Assembly (NCBI GenBank): GCA_028824575.1
Contig: JAPPDN010000390.1
Span: 1 to 8,077 of the forward strand
Reading direction: 5' to 3'
DNA from: Candidatus Poribacteria bacterium
Lineage (GTDB): Bacteria; Poribacteria; WGA-4E; WGA-3G
Length of the DNA: 8,077 bases
Position 1 is the first letter of the stretch. Each line of letters begins with the position of its first letter. Positions 5,501 to 8,077 of the stretch are shown here, in pieces. The notes beneath the pieces were generated by a model, which saw nothing but the letters and a program-made list of their open reading frames with translations, ran no database searches and had not been told where the DNA came from. A program made the translations under genes and the position numbers.

Positions 5501-8077
5501 GTGATATCCGCATCAGCGATGCAGGCGGCGCGATCGTGTACGAAGACAACGTAATGCGCCTCGAAAAGACTACTTTGAAACTTTTGGGTAACGCCATAGA
5601 TATAGGCGGCGAGATAGACGTTCACCCAGAAGACGTTAACAAGTCGCGACTAAACCTCAGCGTCAACGCGCCTGATTTAGCACTCACGACGTTTAGCGAC
5701 TTAATAGCGAAGGCTACCGCAAATGGCATTAAGGGTGAAGATCTCACAGGAGGCGCGTTAGGGGTTTCAATAGACATCACAGGCACCCCCGCTGAAACTG
5801 TTATCGCCGTAAACGCGCAAACGGCACCCCAGCAGCCGATTCGGTTCATGGCTTATGCCGACCCTATCACACTGGAAAGTTTGTATGCGAATGCAACTCT
5901 TAATCCGGGTGCTTTAAACATCCAATCGGTAAAGGCAGATGGACAGATAGGTGATGGCAGCTACCGGATACAAGGAGACGCTTCGTTCTCAACGCAAGAT
6001 GCAGACGCACAGCGGTTTGCCATTGATGTGTTAGTGTCCGAACTGGGGATTGCTGATCTTGTAACCCTGTTGTCAAGGCAAGTTCCACCTTTCCGTGGCA
6101 CCGTTTCTGGACATGCGAAACTCAGCGGTAAAGGCAGCCTGCACCCACACCAGATCTCAATAACCGGTGAAGTGAGTGCGTTGAATTTTCAAGGGTATGG
6201 CATTAACTGTACCAACACAACACCGCTCCAATTCCAATCCGAACGAGGAGACCTTGTTGTGCGTCTCCCTTTAAAGTTGAAGTCGCCTGAAATGGTGACA
6301 ACGGCAAATGTTAATATCACAGGCACTTTTGAGGCACCGGAGATTACAGCGGAATGGAACGGCGACATCAATGAGATGGAATGGAACGGAAAAGTCGAGT
6401 ACCGTGATGAACGGATAACACTCGCAGGCATTGAGATAAAGAACCGTGCGGGTCGGTCAACGATTACCGGTGTGATTCCGTTCAACTTAGGATTCACAGG
6501 GATCGACATATCGGATCGGTTTCCCGATGAACCGATTGATGTACATTTTCGGGGTAGTGAACTACCGCTTGAATTTTTTCCCGGCATTGATCACCTCTTT
6601 TCAGAGGCAGATGGCACCGTTGACATAGACTTAGCACTACAAGGCACAAGCAGTGATCCTTACATAACGGGGGCCGTATCGCTTGAGGCGTTGCAACTCC
6701 AACTCAAGAATTTCCATGAACCGATTCGGAACATGAAGATGAAGCTTAACGCTCGCGAAGATACGATTGACCTTACAGAACTCGGCTTCGATTTAGGGAC
6801 AGGTTACTGTATGCTTCAACAGGCGCAATTGGCATTGGACGGATTAACACCTAAAGACTTCACCCTAACAGGATTGAAATTTGAATCATTCCCACTTGGT
6901 TCAACGGTGCAACATGCCCTGCCGCCAGAAGCATTGGAAGATATTGCGGGACATCTCAGTACGACGCTCAATGAATTAACAACTCCTTTCAGTAGTTTTC
7001 TGACAAAAGGAGAAAATACGCCATTTCCACAAATCCAAAAGGTCCCTTCACTCGCAGATATTGTGGCTGTCTCAAACGCGAAATTATCCATTAACAGTGT
7101 CCGCCTCGCCTTTAAGGCACTGGATCAGCCCTACGATTTCCAAGACCCGCGCTCGATTCAGATAGTGCTGAACGCCGGGACAATAACTTTACCGCAAGCA
7201 TTTACCCTTGAAAATAAGTACACCTTTCAGGTCAAACAGACGTTTACCGATGAAGATGAGAAACCAGACGGTGTTGCCGGTGACGTACACACAGTTGAAG
7301 ACGCAAAGACAACACTCAGCATTGATGCTGGCAGTCAATGGTCGGTAAATGGAGAATTTAACACAGCCCTACGCCTCAAAAATTTCGATGTCTCGGCGAT
7401 AACTGCCCCTTGGCCCGCGCCTTATCGGATTACGGGTGCGTTGTCCGGAAGCATACAGATGAGTGGTACCAGTGAAAATCCGAAGATAACTTTGCGACGA
7501 CACACGTCTGAACCCGCGGAACTCTACCTGCATGACATCCCTATCGACCTGCGCTGGAGAATTCGGTATCAGAACGGGAAATGGGAAATCTCAAAAAAAC
7601 GGTATGTTGAAGCGACGTTCGGTGGAAATCTCCTTACTTTTTCCTGGACGATGCCTTATCACCTTGAGATAACGCCGTTCTTAATGGCACTGCAACGGTC
7701 ACCAGAAGCAGTTTGGCACGAACTCCTACAGACAGAGATGAACGGTATCTTGGATATTACAGTCGATGATCTTGACATTCTACGCTACTTAGTACCGGGG
7801 CTGGGATCTCCGACAGGGACGAGTCAAGTCTATGTCGTCCTCAATGGGACGATAGAAACGCCACAAGTCGAAGGGGCTGTGCGTTTCGACGATATAGGGC
7901 TTGAACTTTCGGAAGCCGGCATTTATGTTAAAGAGACAACAGGCAGAATCGCGTTATCAGAGCAAGGTGCAACCGTTGAGCAGCTTGAGGGTGTGTTGAA
8001 CGGTGGTGCTTTTTTGATGACCGGCAGCGTTAAGACACCCCCCGATGGACGTGTATGGGAAAACCCGCCGACGATGG
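2542..8077 (+). CDS. giant AsmA/TamB-like inner-membrane-anchored periplasmic protein, 3' end outside window
   Basis: The frame is open for 1845 codons with no stop up to the window edge. Residues 1-7 are basic (MQKRIQK), 8-27 form one hydrophobic helix, and the rest is predicted periplasmic. Residues about 54-73 (GDIKGSILGNITINGITI) and 94-128 (a basic/hydrophobic LLTREFEVTQL stretch, then KPRI and DGSVNL) match the N-terminal pattern of AsmA/TamB proteins, where a short beta region is followed by 'P-x-I... dG..NL'. The body is continuous alternating beta-strand sequence rich in Asp, Thr and Gly, with the recurring TamB-type turn Gly-Thr-x-x-x-Pro at residues 721, 964, 1261, 1368, 1642 and 1769, plus weaker copies at 622 and 1081. 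Such proteins fold as a long hydrophobic groove (beta-taco) bridging inner and outer membranes. TamB works with TamA in outer-membrane assembly, and TamB, YhdP and YdbH of E. coli support phospholipid transport. The C-terminal TamB (DUF490) domain would lie beyond the window, so TamB proper and another AsmA-like type cannot be separated. E. coli TamB has about 1259 residues; this one is already far longer. Confidence 0.85.
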   Translation, partial: MQKRIQKIAIFLGIFIILALCGSFFFIRSETFLNWAEKRLATELEYRLTDDYKANVGDIKGSILGNITINGITISKHDTPDTPVISTEKVVLKYNLLGLLTREFEVTQLRVTKPRISAKPNADGSVNLEHIFKETTTQGSPKFALAVEHIECNNGIIDYIDTQRDIHIEITGVSIDVEGPLDTWNHKGYFRIDAGSLKFNGSETPIDTFEVDFQILATLSELDRLRLEFGNSSLEVTGHFPHGETGAPWDIGLDLLRLDVADVDQFFGEDTELEGIVKGRITASGNSDLAFAAALSVETPTFSITQAEIHRQIVLTDLKIDADFNLHPIPTFTLKTFRTQIADGTLTSNGTIGLQSRPEGDVIAQLRQLTTSPLNYTGQGKATDIKLIPLLSMFVQLPEYLTDSTGHLSGTATFNGNTTDFSTFKLNSTIEITETILNAVALADSALSCVIDAGELKAGGNLDETDINITGPFLLAAQDALDIHISRINFDDLMKIVNSADLGGTGEYTAKLSSDGILEGAIKIPDASFNDIPIGALVGNLDYQDGQVFIENGLLTKNTINDLVTAYESRSTITGVVDVEGNFPAEFSIVAAPVYAQHYRRVLLGTEYPVDGEVSGELKLYGTLTNLDGSADFSVTESVAWGIHLDPLTLPLRIEDYNIALSDFEITTRGQKVTLNVTVASNGDYDLLLENDAPVSFQALASAAKITDFPFGGQFDVRVVGTLKKPENVDFQVELDFSDITFLDNSRETKHPLSDVLLHGKLVELKNTTGEPDRFDFTGRGFNGQIRGYVSMAPDNPYKFIMESEALEVTPILRILHPALEAVTGTAKGRAEIKGTVAALAPTGENKSGESDQQIYPYDVDIKIDTSQLYYENSKGHKTPFTNAGQIRLFLKDDKWTIDALSLRTLEDESPFMELTGTYNAKGEVMDFEAKSDGFGLAPFGAALELPSAMLKVGSGRYTSTITGTSKQPEVALDWEIPTLDLETEVGDIRISDAGGAIVYEDNVMRLEKTTLKLLGNAIDIGGEIDVHPEDVNKSRLNLSVNAPDLALTTFSDLIAKATANGIKGEDLTGGALGVSIDITGTPAETVIAVNAQTAPQQPIRFMAYADPITLESLYANATLNPGALNIQSVKADGQIGDGSYRIQGDASFSTQDADAQRFAIDVLVSELGIADLVTLLSRQVPPFRGTVSGHAKLSGKGSLHPHQISITGEVSALNFQGYGINCTNTTPLQFQSERGDLVVRLPLKLKSPEMVTTANVNITGTFEAPEITAEWNGDINEMEWNGKVEYRDERITLAGIEIKNRAGRSTITGVIPFNLGFTGIDISDRFPDEPIDVHFRGSELPLEFFPGIDHLFSEADGTVDIDLALQGTSSDPYITGAVSLEALQLQLKNFHEPIRNMKMKLNAREDTIDLTELGFDLGTGYCMLQQAQLALDGLTPKDFTLTGLKFESFPLGSTVQHALPPEALEDIAGHLSTTLNELTTPFSSFLTKGENTPFPQIQKVPSLADIVAVSNAKLSINSVRLAFKALDQPYDFQDPRSIQIVLNAGTITLPQAFTLENKYTFQVKQTFTDEDEKPDGVAGDVHTVEDAKTTLSIDAGSQWSVNGEFNTALRLKNFDVSAITAPWPAPYRITGALSGSIQMSGTSENPKITLRRHTSEPAELYLHDIPIDLRWRIRYQNGKWEISKKRYVEATFGGNLLTFSWTMPYHLEITPFLMALQRSPEAVWHELLQTEMNGILDITVDDLDILRYLVPGLGSPTGTSQVYVVLNGTIETPQVEGAVRFDDIGLELSEAGIYVKETTGRIALSEQGATVEQLEGVLNGGAFLMTGSVKTPPDGRVWENPPTM

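Overview
The window comes from a bacterial chromosome of roughly balanced base composition. It reads as three genes on the + strand: the 3' part of dxs (1-deoxy-D-xylulose-5-phosphate synthase, bases 1-1326), a complete tlyA (rRNA 2'-O-methyltransferase with S4 and FtsJ-like domains, 1461-2459), and the first 1845 codons of a very large AsmA/TamB-type envelope protein (2542 to the window end, still open). There are no tRNA, rRNA, CRISPR or transposase genes. The dxs-tlyA order is a known conserved pairing (Bacillus dxs-yqxC, for example). A long N-terminally anchored TamB-like protein points to a diderm organism. Dense 7-base-period repeats of the GTTATCA/GTTGTCA type, including copies inside genes, remind me of Candidatus Poribacteria and similar large-genome uncultured bacteria; that taxonomic guess is from memory and weak.

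Layout: dxs runs in from the left edge and stops at 1326. Its stop codon overlaps the first copy of the repeat family. The 134-base dxs-tlyA gap is mostly degenerate heptamer and nonamer repeats followed by a clear ribosome binding site. tlyA has all four expected catalytic residues, but a palindromic repeat element (about 2000-2111) sits in frame in the middle of its methyltransferase domain and adds about 40 residues between catalytic Asp157 and Lys227. A second palindromic element (2434-2509) overlaps the 3' end of tlyA. It encodes the last residues of the protein, supplies its stop codon, and contains a terminator-like hairpin. The TamB-like gene starts 82 bases after the tlyA stop and fills the rest of the window.

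Functionally, dxs feeds the MEP isoprenoid pathway, TlyA modifies ribosomal RNA, and the TamB-like protein probably spans the periplasm for lipid transport or outer-membrane assembly. No shared pathway is evident. The most interesting content is the repeat family: period-7 arms facing each other around an AAAGAGG hairpin, once as an in-frame insertion in an essential-type domain and once as the end of the same gene. This resembles in principle the protein-coding palindromic elements known from Rickettsia. The DXS also has three unusual histidine replacements, including the position equivalent to E. coli His299.
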